This document shows, piece by piece, positions 63,702 to 64,000 of a stretch of DNA of 64,000 bases. Position numbers and translations under genes: made by a program. Below the pieces are notes generated by a model. That model saw only the letters and a program-made list of their open reading frames with translations. It did not search any database and was not told the origin of the DNA. This DNA is from Micavibrio sp. GTDB lineage: Bacteria; Pseudomonadota; Alphaproteobacteria; Micavibrionales; UBA2020. Where the stretch lies: positions 1 to 64,000 of the forward strand of contig JAPWJZ010000005.1 in NCBI GenBank assembly GCA_028283745.1, given 5' to 3'. The stretch's first letter is position 1. Every line of letters begins with the position of its first letter.

Positions 63702-64000
63702 CAGAAATACTCCGGACGGACAGCAAACATTTGTTCCACGCGCTTCACCTGGTCATGGGCCGCTAGAATAATGACGCGGTCATCAGGTTTGATGACCATG
63801 TCGGGCTTCGGCGTCATGATGGTTTTACCGCGCACGATAAGGCCGAAAATCATGTCCTTCGGCCGCTTGATTTCGCGGATGGGCGTATTAACGATGGCGG
63901 AGGTATCAAGCGCTTCCACTTCAAGAATTTCAGCGAAGCCGTCGCGCAGGCTGTGCGCGGCTTTAATGCGCCCGCGGCGCACGTGCTGCAGGATAGTCGA
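63701..64000 (-). CDS. trkA: Trk potassium uptake protein TrkA, C-terminal part
   Basis: The last about 99 residues of TrkA, running off the right edge. It contains STILQHVRRGRIKAAHSL, then a full C-terminal TrkA-C domain: EVEALDTSAIVNTPIREIK, LIVRGKTIMTPKPDMVIKP and DRVIILAAHDQVKRVEQMF. TrkA binds NAD and gates TrkH/TrkG potassium channels. Its stop shares one base with the dat start, giving a coupled operon. The rest lies outside the window. Confidence 0.92.
   Translation of the reverse strand, partial: STILQHVRRGRIKAAHSLRDGFAEILEVEALDTSAIVNTPIREIKRPKDMIFGLIVRGKTIMTPKPDMVIKPDDRVIILAAHDQVKRVEQMFAVRPEYF

Overview
The window reads as alphaproteobacterial chromosome with a foreign island at its left end. 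The chromosomal assignment rests on the minus-strand block trkA-dat-HAD-hfq-hflX-suhB at the right, the glyQ-glyS-ppdK order, a DUF2007/tRNA1(Val) methyltransferase pair next to a polyprenyl diphosphate synthase, and a GGAAC-N16-CGTT sigma-EcfG-type promoter. Genus cannot be settled from sequence alone; Micavibrionales or Rhodospirillales relatives are plausible.

Region 1 (1-11589) is an AT-richer accessory island. Its right boundary is marked by a tRNA-Leu(CAA) 3' half without its 5' half, the usual scar of a tRNA-integrating element, so the island continues past the left edge. It carries a tight same-strand gene set: a DUF262/HNH (GmrSD-like) protein with an AlbA_2 domain whose end is frameshifted, a four-helix membrane/coiled-coil protein, a membrane-anchored VWA-like protein, a MotA/ExbB/ZorA-like four-helix protein with a long coiled-coil tail, and a MotB/ZorB-like single-helix protein with a non-OmpA C-terminus. 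A secreted protein and a Sel1 protein built from related repeats follow. I propose this as an uncharacterised Zorya-like (ion-driven stator plus nuclease) defence system. A converging HEPN-like/membrane-protein pair completes the island.

Region 2 (11.6-20.9 kb) has a luciferase-like oxidoreductase, a decayed porin gene, glutamate synthase in the order gltD-gltB, and a glycine-zipper protein with an EcfG-type promoter. Region 3 (21.1-28.7 kb) is an overlapping arginine operon, argG-argH-X-argC-argB-argD-argF, where X is an unrecognised P-loop protein and ArgB is divergent. Region 4 (28.7-38.4 kb) has a PhoPQ-like two-component pair, lipoproteins, a cold-shock gene, a YeiH-type transporter, and a kynA-photolyase-ygfZ operon.

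Region 5 (38.5-50.5 kb) holds hypotheticals, ppdK, glycyl-tRNA synthetase, a chagasin-like inhibitor, an isochorismatase-like protein lacking the usual Asp, the ispB region and tRNA-Pro(CGG). Region 6 (50.5-57.5 kb) contains a nicotianamine-synthase-like gene behind a consensus-like promoter, a Fur-box-like element and a strong leader hairpin. It is translationally linked to an M20 peptidase and a GNAT gene, and an EamA exporter lies nearby: a candidate metallophore locus. Region 7 (57.6-64 kb) is housekeeping: mazG, suhB-like, hflX, hfq, HAD, dat, trkA.
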